Notes under the pieces: generated by a model
What the model was told of the DNA's origin: nothing
The model's input: only the letters and a program-made list of their open reading frames with translations
Database searches by the model: none
NCBI RefSeq assembly: GCF_946222605.1
Contig: NZ_CAMIIE010000010.1
Coordinates: 1-64,000, forward strand
Length of the DNA: 64,000 bases
Reading direction: 5' to 3'
DNA from: an uncultured Acidocella sp.
Lineage (GTDB): Bacteria; Pseudomonadota; Alphaproteobacteria; Acetobacterales; Acetobacteraceae
Position numbers and translations under genes: made by a program
Shown: one piece after another, positions 1 to 8,401 of the stretch
How the letters are laid out: each line of letters starts with the position of its first letter
How positions within the stretch are numbered: position 1 is the first letter of the stretch

Positions 1-50
1 TGAATCGCGAAGCGATCAAGCTGAACCGTGAATCAGCCTCTCAATCAAAG

Positions 51-119
51 CGCTAGAGCAATATGCGTTTAGGTTGACCCATCAGCGTCACCCTAAACGC
101 ATGAAATTGCTCGCTAAAA
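51..119 (+). repeat. Intergenic hairpin repeat, family 1 copy 1
   Basis: A stem-loop with a long two-part stem. The outer arm GAGCAAT (56-62) pairs with ATTGCTC (106-112), and the inner arm ATGCGTTTAGG (63-73) pairs with CCTAAACGCAT (92-102), leaving a GAA bulge. A second copy lies in reverse orientation at 18151-18219. There the inner stem reads ATGTGTTTA/TAAACACAT, so one C-G pair has become T-A on both sides and the pairing is kept. Function is unknown; it behaves like a dispersed intergenic repeat. Confidence 0.75.
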
Positions 120-126
120 CATAAGC

Positions 127-157
127 AGAGCGAGTGGGTGTAAACCCACCTCGCTCT
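127..157. repeat. Imperfect palindrome next to repeat copy 1
   Basis: The arms AGAGCGAG-TGGGT and ACCCAC-CTCGCTCT form an imperfect hairpin just right of the family 1 element. Further AGCGCTCTAG-type half palindromes follow up to about 212. No gene is apparent in 1-263; the stretch is made of hairpins ending at the terminator-like structure at 221-252. Confidence 0.5.
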
Positions 158-220
158 AGAGCGCGTTCAGGGTAACGCAACCGCATCAACCTGAACCAAT
201 AGCGCTCTAGCGGGTCGGCT

Positions 221-252
221 GCCGGGGACTCTGAAAAGCCCCCGGCTTTTTT
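221..252 (+). terminator. Rho-independent terminator, plus strand
   Basis: The arms GCCGGGG (221-227) and CCCCGGC (240-246) are followed by six T residues (247-252), a canonical intrinsic terminator read on the plus strand. No plus-strand coding gene ends before it inside the window. It therefore either ends a transcript entering from the left, ends an unannotated small RNA made from 1-220, or also serves the minus-strand porin gene that ends at 264, although the minus strand lacks a T run. Confidence 0.65.
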
Positions 253-263
253 GTCGTCCTGGA

Positions 264-1556
264 TCAGAAGCTCAGCTTGGTCTCCAGCCCAAACACCCAG
301 GCATTGGCGTAATGTTTGTAGGAGAAGGTGCCGGGATCCATCACATATTGCACGTTGGGATGGATGATCCACCACGGCGCCGCCTGAAACCCGTAACCGG
401 CTTCGATCACGCCCTCGCCCGTGGACAGATCCGTCAGCGTTCCGTGCGAGGCGGCTTCCTTCGCATCGATCGCGCGATGATTGATGATGGCCCGCACATA
501 GCCGACATTGATGTAATCATTCGGCCGCGCCGCGAAGGGGCCGCGCGCTTCCAGCCCGCCGAGAACCGAGCCCTGGAACAAGGCGGTGCTGGGGTCGGAA
601 TAGGAGACCATCGCGATGGCGATCAGCCCGCGCTTGGGTCCGCCAAAGCTCATCAGCATCTGGTCGCCGATCGCGTAAAACCCATAGCGCCCATTCTGGA
701 TGTCCGAGGCGTTGGTGACCGACGCGGCATCGCTGGTATCGTAATAAGCGCCAATTTTATATTCGCCGGGCAGGCCGCCGAAATGGGTCTTGTAGGCCGC
801 CTCAACGGGGATCAGCGCCCCGGTGGAGCCGGAGGTGGACATTTTCAACCCGTTGCCAGTATTGCCGTAGGTTGGATTGACGTCATAGATTCCGGCTTCG
901 AGATAGGCGTCCGGGGTGAAGTTCAGCTTGACGCGACCGCCCCATTTGCCGGTCGGGTTATCGGACCAGCCCGAGGAATTCGGCAGATTTTGCGGGTGGG
1001 CGCAGAAGCCGACATTCTGGAAGTCGCAGCCATAGGCGATGCCGGCGAAATCATTGCCCATCGGGTAGAAGCCGCCTTTGAGCTCGACCTGGTCGTGGAA
1101 CAGCTTCTGGGTGAGGCTGACCTCGACGATGCGCGTCGTCTCGCCGGCGCCGTAAACCTCCTGCACCGCGAGCTTGTTGCCGGTATAGTCGGCCGAGGTG
1201 TTGCGCCCGACGCGGCTGTTGAAGCCGACCGTCAGCGTGGTGCCGTTCAGCCCGGCGAGCTTGCCGAGATCCGCCTTGAACCCGTAATAAAATTGCGAGG
1301 CGACATCGCTGCCCTGGCGCTTGCCGCCGGAGGCGCTGCTCGCCAGTTCGCCGACATAGCCGGCGGTGAAATCGATCCCGTCAGCGGCAAGCCGGGTGCG
1401 CCCGCCATTCCAGTTCCCGGTCATGGTTTTCTGGTTCATCCAGTCCTGCCAAGTATAGGCCTGGGCGGCGCCGGCTGAAATCGCGGCAAGGCCGAGCCCC
1501 CCCAGCAACACAGCGCGCAATTTGGTAAATTTGTATGACAAATCTCGGGCAATCAT
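264..1556 (-). CDS. OprB-family carbohydrate-selective porin
   Basis: Outer-membrane beta-barrel porin of the OprB family (430 aa), which lets sugars or small organic solutes into the periplasm. The N-terminus is a signal peptide with cleavage likely after AQA (residue 33). The family signature TGNWNGGRTRLAADG follows at about residues 46-60, and the protein ends in Phe as outer-membrane barrels do. The ATG at 1556 was chosen because GGGAG (1564-1568) lies 7 nt upstream; the ATG at 1562 is too close to it. It is divergent from an ABC uptake operon, which suggests that both serve the same substrate. The substrate cannot be read from the sequence. Confidence 0.88.
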   Translation of the reverse strand: MIARDLSYKFTKLRAVLLGGLGLAAISAGAAQAYTWQDWMNQKTMTGNWNGGRTRLAADGIDFTAGYVGELASSASGGKRQGSDVASQFYYGFKADLGKLAGLNGTTLTVGFNSRVGRNTSADYTGNKLAVQEVYGAGETTRIVEVSLTQKLFHDQVELKGGFYPMGNDFAGIAYGCDFQNVGFCAHPQNLPNSSGWSDNPTGKWGGRVKLNFTPDAYLEAGIYDVNPTYGNTGNGLKMSTSGSTGALIPVEAAYKTHFGGLPGEYKIGAYYDTSDAASVTNASDIQNGRYGFYAIGDQMLMSFGGPKRGLIAIAMVSYSDPSTALFQGSVLGGLEARGPFAARPNDYINVGYVRAIINHRAIDAKEAASHGTLTDLSTGEGVIEAGYGFQAAPWWIIHPNVQYVMDPGTFSYKHYANAWVFGLETKLSF

Positions 1557-1619
1557 GAACATGCTCCCAGCATTGTTTTTGCTTTCACGCGGAATTCGCG
1601 CCTTGATGACGTACAAAGC

Positions 1620-1636
1620 CGACTAAAATATGTCAA
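1620..1636. promoter_or_regulatory. Left half of a divergent inverted repeat, putative operator
   Basis: AAAATATGTCAA (1625-1636) is the exact reverse complement of TTGACATATTTT at 1742-1753. The flanking CGACTAAA (1620-1627) is likewise mirrored by TTTAGTCG at 1725-1732. The paired sites sit between the divergent porin and ABC operon, as operators for one regulator would. No regulator gene is adjacent. Confidence 0.5.
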
Positions 1637-1741
1637 TTATAATTATCTCTTGCTTTACAGACTTTTTCCGGCCTCGCTTATTCCTGAGTTTTTCAAAGCA
1701 TTTTTCGCGGTCCACCGAAATTTGTTTAGTCGTAAAATGAG

Positions 1742-1770
1742 TTGACATATTTTTGAGGCTGTCCTTTTAT
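1742..1770 (+). promoter_or_regulatory. Putative sigma-70 promoter of the ABC operon, overlapping the right inverted-repeat half
   Basis: TTGACA (1742-1747), a 17-nt spacer, then TTTTAT (1765-1770), giving a 5' leader of about 65 nt before the ATG at 1841. The -35 box is part of the repeated TTGACATATTTT, so a protein bound there would compete with RNA polymerase. This is inference from sequence only. Confidence 0.45.
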
Positions 1771-1840
1771 GAGCCACGGCCGCGCGCCGCGTGGCGGAGT
1801 CGCAATAAGCCCATGCAACTGGGCAAATGGGAAACGAAAC

Positions 1841-3022
1841 ATGATAACAGAAAAAGTCTCGCGCAGAACGGTTTTGGGTGGCATGGCGGCGGCTGGGTTG
1901 AGCGGCGTGGCGCGCGCCGCGGCGCCGGCCTTGCCGTCCTCACCGGTGAGCCTCAGCATCGTCGATGTGGCCGGCACGCTGGCCCTCACCCGCCCGGCTT
2001 TCGACGCGTATGTGAAGCAGAAACCGCATCTGGTTTCGCACATCGAATACAGCAAGGCGCCGGCGCCGGAATTGCCGGGCAAGCTGCATGCCGAGCAGCA
2101 GGCCGGGCGGCTGGATATCGATATGGTGCTGACCGGGATCGACGCGCTCTCCGCCGGTCTGAAGCAGGGCATCTGGATGCCGCTTTTCCCCAATTACGCC
2201 AGCGCGCTGCCCAACCCGTCGGCGATCTATCAGCCGCACGCGCTGCAGATGCAGAATTTCGCCCAGGACCATGCGCTGGAGGTGGTATTCTGCCCCGCCG
2301 GGCCGCTGATCGAATATAACCCGGCGATGGTCAAGCAGGTGCCGACCACCACCGCCGAGGTGCTCGCCTGGGCCAAGGCGAATCCGAAGAAATTCATCTA
2401 TGCCCGGCCCGAGAATTCCGGCCCGGCGCGTATCTTCATGATGGGCCTGCCCTATCTGCTGGGCGATTCCAACCCGCGTGACCCGCGCAAGGGCTGGGAC
2501 AAGACCTGGGCCTTCATGGCGGAGCTGGGCAAGACCATCGAATATTACCCCTCCGGCACCGGCACCGTGATGCAGGAGCTGGGCTCGGGCCTGCGCGCGA
2601 TGACGCCGACCCAGACCGGCTGGGACATCAACCCGCGCGCCCTGGGCGTGGTTCCGGCCTCGGTCGAGGTCGCGAAGTTCGACAATCAGATCATCGTCTG
2701 CGACGCCCAGTACATGGCGGTGCCGAAGGGCATCAAGCCGGAAAAACTGGCCGTGGTGCTGGATCTGATGAATTTCATGCTGCAGCCGGCGCAGCAGGCG
2801 GTGACCTATGACGAGGGCTATTTCTATCCCGGCCCGGCGGTGAAGAATGTGCCGCTGTCGATGGCGCCGCAGAAGAGCCAGGATGTGATCGCGAAATTCG
2901 GCCGTCCCTGGTACGATCAGATGATCGCCAGCGCGCCCACCTACATGCCGCTGAACGCGGACGATCTCATCTATGCGCTCGGCCGCTGGGACCAGCAGAT
3001 CGGCGTGATCACCGCGTCCTGA
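1841..3022 (+). CDS. ABC transporter extracellular solute-binding protein, Tat-exported
   Basis: Periplasmic binding protein of the family 1 / PotD-AfuA type (393 aa), the first gene of a transporter operon. The N-terminus carries a twin-arginine signal (SRRTVLGG at residues 7-14, then a hydrophobic stretch ending ARA-A), so it is probably exported folded through Tat. There is no lipobox. The ATG at 1841 places the Tat motif at the normal distance from the start; the in-frame ATG at 1769 would add an unlikely 24-residue extension. The ATPase begins 28 bp downstream. Relatives bind polyamines, iron, thiamine or sugars. The operon also encodes a uronate-dehydrogenase-like enzyme, so a sugar acid is a reasonable guess, but that is inference. 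Confidence 0.87.
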   Translation: MITEKVSRRTVLGGMAAAGLSGVARAAAPALPSSPVSLSIVDVAGTLALTRPAFDAYVKQKPHLVSHIEYSKAPAPELPGKLHAEQQAGRLDIDMVLTGIDALSAGLKQGIWMPLFPNYASALPNPSAIYQPHALQMQNFAQDHALEVVFCPAGPLIEYNPAMVKQVPTTTAEVLAWAKANPKKFIYARPENSGPARIFMMGLPYLLGDSNPRDPRKGWDKTWAFMAELGKTIEYYPSGTGTVMQELGSGLRAMTPTQTGWDINPRALGVVPASVEVAKFDNQIIVCDAQYMAVPKGIKPEKLAVVLDLMNFMLQPAQQAVTYDEGYFYPGPAVKNVPLSMAPQKSQDVIAKFGRPWYDQMIASAPTYMPLNADDLIYALGRWDQQIGVITAS

Positions 3023-3050
3023 TAAAAGATCAACGAGGAGTTCAAGGGTT

Positions 3051-4118
3051 ATGACGATTTCCGCGAAGAATTTCCGGGAACTGAGGCTTGAGCGCATGCG
3101 CCGCGACTTTGGCGGGCTGAACGCGCTCAAGGATATTTCCCTCACCATCAAGCGTGGCGAGTTCATCGCCCTGCTGGGGCCTTCCGGGTGCGGCAAGTCG
3201 ACGGCCCTGAACTGCCTCGCCGGATTGCTGCCGCTCACCGGCGGCAGCATCTGGGTGGATGACAACCGCATCGACCATCTGAAGCCGGAAGATCGCGGCT
3301 TTGGCATGGTGTTTCAGAATTATGCGCTGTTTCCGCATATGTCGCTGCGCAAGAATATCGGCTTTGGCCTGCGCATGCAGAAACAGCCGCAAGCGGTGAT
3401 CGACGCCAAGGTCGAGGAGGCGCTGGCGCTGGTGCGCCTGACCAAGCAGGCGGATAAGCTGCCCGGACAGATTTCCGGCGGCCAGCAGCAGCGTGTCGCG
3501 ATCGCCCGCGCCATCGTCGTCGAACCGCCGCTGGTGCTGATGGATGAGCCGCTTTCCAATCTCGACGCCAAGCTGCGTCTTGAAATGCGCGCGGAAATCC
3601 GCCGCATCCACAACATGATCGGCTGCTCCACCATCTATGTGACGCATGACCAGGACGAGGCGCTGTCGCTCGCCGACCGCATCGTGGTGCTGCGCGATGG
3701 CGAGGTGCGTCAGGTCGGCACGCCGCAGGAGCTTTATGCCCGCCCGGCGCATGCCGATGTCGCCGAGTTCATGGGCTATCGCAATCTGCTGAAGGCCGAG
3801 GCGGAGACGGAAGAAAATGGCCGGCTGAGCATGCGGGTGGGGGGGGCGCGCATCGCCGGGCTGGCGGTCGAGCCCGGCAATGGCCGGGATGTGATCGCCG
3901 CCCTGCGCCCGGAGGATCTGACCCCCTCCAATGACGGGCCGATCGCCGCCTCGGTGATTTCCGCTGAATATCGCGGCCGGGATTTCTACGGCCTGGCCCG
4001 CACCCAGGACGGCATGGAGCTCTGGTTCCGTTCCGATATCCCGGTGCAGCCGGGCGAGGCGCTGCGCCTGGGTGCGCCGGCCGAGCGTGTGCTGGTCTAT
4101 CCCGCGAGGGCGGCATGA
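3051..4118 (+). CDS. ABC transporter ATP-binding protein, PotA/UgpC type
   Basis: Cytoplasmic ATPase that powers the importer (355 aa). Visible motifs are Walker A GPSGCGKST at residues 43-51, the Q-loop in VFQNYALFPH, the signature ISGGQQQR, Walker B LVLMDEPLSNLD and the switch histidine in VTHDQDEA. A C-terminal region of about 80 residues fits a TOBE domain. A GAGGAG ribosome site lies just upstream. Its stop overlaps the next start in an ATGA junction (4115-4118), so translation of the permease is probably coupled. All catalytic elements are intact. Confidence 0.93.
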   Translation: MTISAKNFRELRLERMRRDFGGLNALKDISLTIKRGEFIALLGPSGCGKSTALNCLAGLLPLTGGSIWVDDNRIDHLKPEDRGFGMVFQNYALFPHMSLRKNIGFGLRMQKQPQAVIDAKVEEALALVRLTKQADKLPGQISGGQQQRVAIARAIVVEPPLVLMDEPLSNLDAKLRLEMRAEIRRIHNMIGCSTIYVTHDQDEALSLADRIVVLRDGEVRQVGTPQELYARPAHADVAEFMGYRNLLKAEAETEENGRLSMRVGGARIAGLAVEPGNGRDVIAALRPEDLTPSNDGPIAASVISAEYRGRDFYGLARTQDGMELWFRSDIPVQPGEALRLGAPAERVLVYPARAA

Positions 4119-5047
4119 GTGCGGCCATGGAAAGCATGCCCCTCTCTCCGCCTTCCGCGCCCGACCGTGTGAGCCTGGCCCAGCGCCTGGCCCGCCGTGG
4201 GCTGGATGTGACGACGCTGCTGCTGATGCCGGCCTTGCTGTTCGTGCTGGCGCTGTTCGTCTATCCGGCTCTGTATGGGTTCTGGCTGTCCCTGCACCCG
4301 ATGAACGCCAACGGCGTGTTCGGCTTTGGCAACTACATCGCCTTTTTCAGCGATCCTTACGTCTATGGCACCATCTTCACCACGCTGGAGCTGGCGGTGC
4401 CGGTGACGCTGGTGAATATCGCGCTTTCGGTGCCGATCGCGCTGCGCGTGCGGCATCTGCGCAAGCAGCGTCTGCTCACCACCATCCTCATCATTCCGGT
4501 GACGCTGGGCACGGTGCTCACCGCGCAGGGTATGCTGAATTTCTATGGGCCGCTCGGCTGGTTCAACCGGATTCTGATGACGCTGCATGTCATCGATGCG
4601 CCGGTGCGGCTGGTGCATAATTTCACCGGCGTGTTTCTCTCGCAGATCGTCAGCGGCTTTCCCTTCTGCTTCATGCTGATCCTGTCTTATGTCAGCGGCA
4701 TCGATCCGTCGCTGGAACAGGCGGCCTCGATGCTGGGGGCGGGGCCGGCGGCGCGCTTCCGGCATATTCTGCTGCCGCTGCTGGGGGCTGGCTTGGCGAT
4801 CACTTTCTGCCTGGCCTTCGTGCAGGCTTTCTCGGTGTTTCCCTCGGCGGTTCTGGTCGGCTCGCCCTCCGGTCCGACGCGCGTCATCGCCATCGCCGCC
4901 TATCACGCGGCCTATGAACAATATGATTATTCGATGGGCTCTGCCATCGCCATCATCATGGGGCTGGTGCAGATCATCGTCGTCGCCATCGTGATGAAGG
5001 CCAGCGCGGCTCTGTATCGCGGCCCGGCGGCGGGCGGCAAAGGGTGA
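4115..5047 (+). CDS. ABC transporter permease, MetI-like, subunit 1
   Basis: Inner-membrane permease (310 aa) of the PotB/UgpA-like binding-protein-dependent class, with about six hydrophobic segments. The EAA loop that contacts the ATPase is visible as EQAASMLGAGPAARFRHILL near residues 202-221. The start overlaps the ATPase stop by 4 nt. It pairs with the following permease to form the channel. Another ATG 12 nt further on is possible, but the overlap favours the first. Confidence 0.9.
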   Translation: MSAAMESMPLSPPSAPDRVSLAQRLARRGLDVTTLLLMPALLFVLALFVYPALYGFWLSLHPMNANGVFGFGNYIAFFSDPYVYGTIFTTLELAVPVTLVNIALSVPIALRVRHLRKQRLLTTILIIPVTLGTVLTAQGMLNFYGPLGWFNRILMTLHVIDAPVRLVHNFTGVFLSQIVSGFPFCFMLILSYVSGIDPSLEQAASMLGAGPAARFRHILLPLLGAGLAITFCLAFVQAFSVFPSAVLVGSPSGPTRVIAIAAYHAAYEQYDYSMGSAIAIIMGLVQIIVVAIVMKASAALYRGPAAGGKG

Positions 5048-5895
5048 AACACATGAAAATCGAAAGCGAGATCGCGGGCAAGCTCTGGCGCATCGCCATC
5101 TGGGCGCTGGTGGGCTTCTTCATCATCAACCTGACCGGCATCATCCTCAGCGTGGTGGTGGACAGTCTCGGCACCTCCTGGTTCGCCACCTGGCTGCCAA
5201 ACGGTTTCACCACCAGCTGGTACAGCGAATCCTGGAGCAGCTTCCAGCTCGGCGGCGTGCTGGTGGTGACGCTGGAAGTGGCCGGCGCGGTGCTGATCGG
5301 CTCCGCCCTGCTCGGCGTGCCGGCGGCCTACGCGCTGGCGCGGCGGGACTTCCCCGGCAAGAAGCTGGTGATGCTGCTGTTCGTGCTGCCGCTGATCATC
5401 CCGCCCTTCACCTACGGCATTCCGCTCGCCTCGGTGCTGTATCAGTTCGGCCTCGGCGGCACCCTCACCGGCGTCATTCTCGCCAATCTGATGCCGAGCG
5501 TGCCCTTCGTGATCTTCATCCTGGTGCCCTTCATCGAGCAGATCGACCCCAGGGTGGAGGCGGCGGCGCGGGTGTTCGGCGCCGGGACCTGGGCGCTGTT
5601 CCGCAGCGTGATGGTGCCGCTGCTGCTGCCCGGCATCCTGGCGGCGCTGGTGCTGGTGCTGGTGCGCACCATCGGCCTGTTCGAGCTCACCTTCCTCACC
5701 GCCGGGCCGGGCAACCAGACGCTGGTCGTGGCACTCTATTACTCGGTGTTCGCGGCCGGCATGCGCGCCAACCAGACGATCGACGCGATGGCGGTGATCT
5801 ATATGGTCACCAGCCTGGTCTGCCTGATCATCGCGCTGCGCTTCGTCGATCCCACCCAGATCGTCGGGCGCTCCAAGAAATCGGCGGCGCACTGA
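5044..5895 (+). CDS. ABC transporter permease, MetI-like, subunit 2
   Basis: Second inner-membrane permease (283 aa), PotC/UgpE-like, with six predicted hydrophobic segments. The EAA loop reads EAAARVFGAGTWALFRSVMV. The GTG at 5044 overlaps the previous stop (GTGA). An ATG at 5053 with AGGGTG 6 nt upstream is an equally good start and would shorten the protein by three residues. It forms a heterodimer with subunit 1 and ends in a TGATG junction with the SDR gene. Confidence 0.9.
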   Translation: MKHMKIESEIAGKLWRIAIWALVGFFIINLTGIILSVVVDSLGTSWFATWLPNGFTTSWYSESWSSFQLGGVLVVTLEVAGAVLIGSALLGVPAAYALARRDFPGKKLVMLLFVLPLIIPPFTYGIPLASVLYQFGLGGTLTGVILANLMPSVPFVIFILVPFIEQIDPRVEAAARVFGAGTWALFRSVMVPLLLPGILAALVLVLVRTIGLFELTFLTAGPGNQTLVVALYYSVFAAGMRANQTIDAMAVIYMVTSLVCLIIALRFVDPTQIVGRSKKSAAH

Positions 5896-6671
5896 TGGCC
5901 GGGCCCAAACTCACCCTCACCGGGGCCGGCGGCGCGCTGGGCCTGGTGCTGCGCCCGCGTTTGATCGCCAGGGGGGCGGTGCTCACCGCCGCCGGGCATC
6001 GCCTGCCGGAGCCGGTCTCACCCGAGGAGCGGGTGCTGGGCGGCGATCTGCGCGAGGATGCGGTGGTCGATGCGGCGCTGGCGGGGGCTGACGCGGTGAT
6101 CCATCTCGCCGGCAGCTCGGTCGAGAAGCCGCTGGCGGAGATCATCCAGAATAATCTGGTCGCGCTGCAGCGCCTCTATGAGGGGGCGCGGCGGCACCAG
6201 GTGAAGCGGATCGTCTTCGCCTCCTCCAACCACACGATCGGCATGTACCCGGCCGGGCAGCGTCTGAGCCTCGCCGACAAGGTCCGCCCGGACGGCAATT
6301 ACGGCCTCTCCAAGGTCTGGGGCGAGGCGATGGGGCAGCTTTATTTCGACAAGTTCGGGATCGAGACGGTCTCGCTGCGGATCGGCAGCGCCATCGAGCG
6401 GCCGACCGAGCCGCGCCATCTCTCCACCTGGCTGGGCTATGACGATCTGGAGGATCTCATCTGGCGCGCTGCCACCGTGCCGGATGTCGGCTGCCTCACG
6501 GTCTGGGGCGTCTCCGCCAATAGCCGCTCCTGGTGGGACAATGCCGAAGCCGCCGCGCTGGGCTATGCGCCCAAGCAGAATGCCGAGGATTATGCCGAGG
6601 AGATTCTGCGCGGCCAGGATCCGGGCTGGCGTTTCCAGGGCGGCAGCTTCGCGCTCGCGGACGTGACCTGA
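5895..6671 (+). CDS. NAD-dependent epimerase/dehydratase-family SDR, uronate-dehydrogenase-like
   Basis: Extended SDR (258 aa). It shows an N-terminal Rossmann motif TGAGGALGLVLRPRL and the catalytic pair YGLSK around residues 136-140 after SSNHTIG. The stretch FDKFGIETVSLRIGS followed by STWLGYDDL matches the arrangement I know from uronate dehydrogenases (Udh), which oxidise galacturonate or glucuronate to aldarolactones. It is the last gene of the ABC operon and overlaps the permease stop by one base, so the enzyme probably acts on the imported compound. Udh activity is inferred from sequence resemblance and context. An NAD-dependent epimerase of another sugar acid is the alternative. Confidence 0.75.
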   Translation: MAGPKLTLTGAGGALGLVLRPRLIARGAVLTAAGHRLPEPVSPEERVLGGDLREDAVVDAALAGADAVIHLAGSSVEKPLAEIIQNNLVALQRLYEGARRHQVKRIVFASSNHTIGMYPAGQRLSLADKVRPDGNYGLSKVWGEAMGQLYFDKFGIETVSLRIGSAIERPTEPRHLSTWLGYDDLEDLIWRAATVPDVGCLTVWGVSANSRSWWDNAEAAALGYAPKQNAEDYAEEILRGQDPGWRFQGGSFALADVT

Positions 6672-6678
6672 AGCCCCC

Positions 6679-8295
6679 TCACCCCGACAGGCGCTGGATG
6701 ATCGGGGTGAAATCGACCCCGGCCGGCAAGGTGCCCAGCGCCTGCCCGCCATCCTGGCCAAGCCGGGTGGCGCAGTAGGCATCCGCCATGAAGCCGGGAG
6801 CATGGCGCAGCAGCAGGCTGGCGGCCAAGGCCAGGGCAAGCTGCTCGGTCAAACGCCTTGCATGGCGCGGCTCAAAGGCCGGCAGCGGCGCGGCGAGCCA
6901 GGCATCCAGCGCCTTGCTGGCGCCCTTGGCCTTGCCGATTTCAGCGCGCAGCAGCGCCAGCCCCTCCGGTTGGCGAGAGAGGGCGCGCAACACATCCAGG
7001 CAGATGACATTGCCCGAGCCCTCCCACAGCCCGTTCAGCGGCGCGTCCCGGTAGAGCCGGGCGATGTCATGCTCCTCGATAAAGCCATTGCCGCCATGGC
7101 ATTCCAGCGCCTCCGCCACCACCATGGGGGCGCGTTTACAGACGAAATATTTGGCGATCGGCGCCAGACACCGGGCCAGTATCTGCTCGCTTTCGTCCCG
7201 GCCGGCGGCATCCAGTGCCGCCGCGGCCCGCATGGCCAGCCACATCGCCGCCTCCGCCTCCAGCGCCAGATCCGCCAGCACATTCGCCATCGCCGGCTGG
7301 GCGGCGAGATCAGCCCCAAAGGCCCGGCGATGCGCCGCGTGGTGCGCCGCCAGCCGCACCGCCTGGCGCATCTGCCCGGCGCTGCCCAGCGCGCATTCCA
7401 GCCGGGTCAGATGCGCCATGTCGAGGATGGTTGCGATGCCGCGCCCCTCGGCGCCGACAATCCTCGCTTCCAGCCCCCGGAACTCCACCTCCGCCGAGGC
7501 ATTGGAGCGGTTGCCGCATTTATCCTTTAGCCTTTGCAGGGCCAGGAAATTGCGCCCGCCCTCATCACGCCAGCCTTGGGCCAGAAAGCAGGTCGGCCCG
7601 GCCGGGGTGCGCGCCAGGGTCAGGAACAGATCCGCCACCGGCACGGAGAAGAACCATTTATGCCCGGTCAGCTCGTAAATATCCCCGCCCTGATGGGTGG
7701 CAAGCGTCTGTACCTGGCGCAGATCGGAGCCGCCTTGTTTCTCCGTCATCGCCATGGCCACGGTCAGGGCCGCTTTCTGTGCCGGCGGCAGGGGGCGGGG
7801 ATCGTAGCCGGGGGACAAGATGCCCGGCTGAAACCGGGCCAGCAGATCCGGGGCATGGCGCAAAGCGGCCAGGGCGGCAAATGTCATCGCCGCCGGGCAC
7901 CCGACCCCGGCCTCGCCCTGCGCCCAGAGATAAGACAGCGCCGCGCGCGCCACATGGGCGCCGGGGCGCTGGTCGGTCCAGCCCAGGGCATGCACCTCAT
8001 CCGCCCGCACCATGGCCATCAGCTCATGCCAGGCGGGGTGGAAGGCCACCTCGTCAATCCGGTGCCCGTAACGGTCATGGGTCCGTAATTCCGGCGTGAA
8101 GCGGTTGGCCTGCCGGGCCAGCTCCAGCACCCGGGCCGACCCCACATGCCAGCCGCAGGCGCAAAGCCGTGGCGCCGCCCAGTCGCCGCCATAGGTTTTC
8201 ACGGCCTGGCACAGCGCCGCATCTTTTGTCCAGGCGTTGAAATCCTCCAAGGGCGGGGGCTGGTTCAGCACCTCGTGCGTCGGCGCGCCTCGCAT
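6679..8295 (-). CDS. aidB: Acyl-CoA dehydrogenase-family protein AidB
   Basis: FAD-binding acyl-CoA dehydrogenase homologue of the AidB group (538 aa, against about 541 in E. coli). In E. coli AidB is induced by alkylation damage through Ada and binds DNA. Visible features are MTEKQGGSDLR and TGHKWFFSVPVADLFL in the FAD-binding middle region, and ECHGGNGFIEEHDIARLYRDA and LWEGSGNVICLDVLR near the C-terminus, all typical of AidB. The gene is convergent with the SDR gene, with 7 bp between the ends and no terminator between them. No ada gene is nearby, so induction by methylation cannot be judged here. Confidence 0.88.
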   Translation of the reverse strand: MRGAPTHEVLNQPPPLEDFNAWTKDAALCQAVKTYGGDWAAPRLCACGWHVGSARVLELARQANRFTPELRTHDRYGHRIDEVAFHPAWHELMAMVRADEVHALGWTDQRPGAHVARAALSYLWAQGEAGVGCPAAMTFAALAALRHAPDLLARFQPGILSPGYDPRPLPPAQKAALTVAMAMTEKQGGSDLRQVQTLATHQGGDIYELTGHKWFFSVPVADLFLTLARTPAGPTCFLAQGWRDEGGRNFLALQRLKDKCGNRSNASAEVEFRGLEARIVGAEGRGIATILDMAHLTRLECALGSAGQMRQAVRLAAHHAAHRRAFGADLAAQPAMANVLADLALEAEAAMWLAMRAAAALDAAGRDESEQILARCLAPIAKYFVCKRAPMVVAEALECHGGNGFIEEHDIARLYRDAPLNGLWEGSGNVICLDVLRALSRQPEGLALLRAEIGKAKGASKALDAWLAAPLPAFEPRHARRLTEQLALALAASLLLRHAPGFMADAYCATRLGQDGGQALGTLPAGVDFTPIIQRLSG

Positions 8296-8363
8296 GGCTT
8301 CCTCCAGGCTTTGGCTCCAGCTTATATGTTTTCCGGCCCCTGGTCACATCATAATCGCCCGCC

Positions 8364-8388
8364 GGCGGCGCCCAATTCAGGCGCCGCC
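8364..8388. terminator. GC-rich stem-loop downstream of the glycine-zipper gene
   Basis: GGCGGCGCC (8364-8372), a 7-nt loop and GGCGCCGCC (8380-8388) form a 9-bp perfect stem about 14 nt past the stop of the minus-strand gene ending at 8402. It has no T run, so it is a weak terminator candidate or a transcript-stabilising hairpin. Confidence 0.4.
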
Positions 8389-8401
8389 GATGCGGCGACG
8401 T

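Noticed and set aside
312..1478. Plus-strand frame opposite the porin
   Set aside because: The porin has a signal peptide, the OprB motif and a C-terminal Phe; the opposite frame has no such features.
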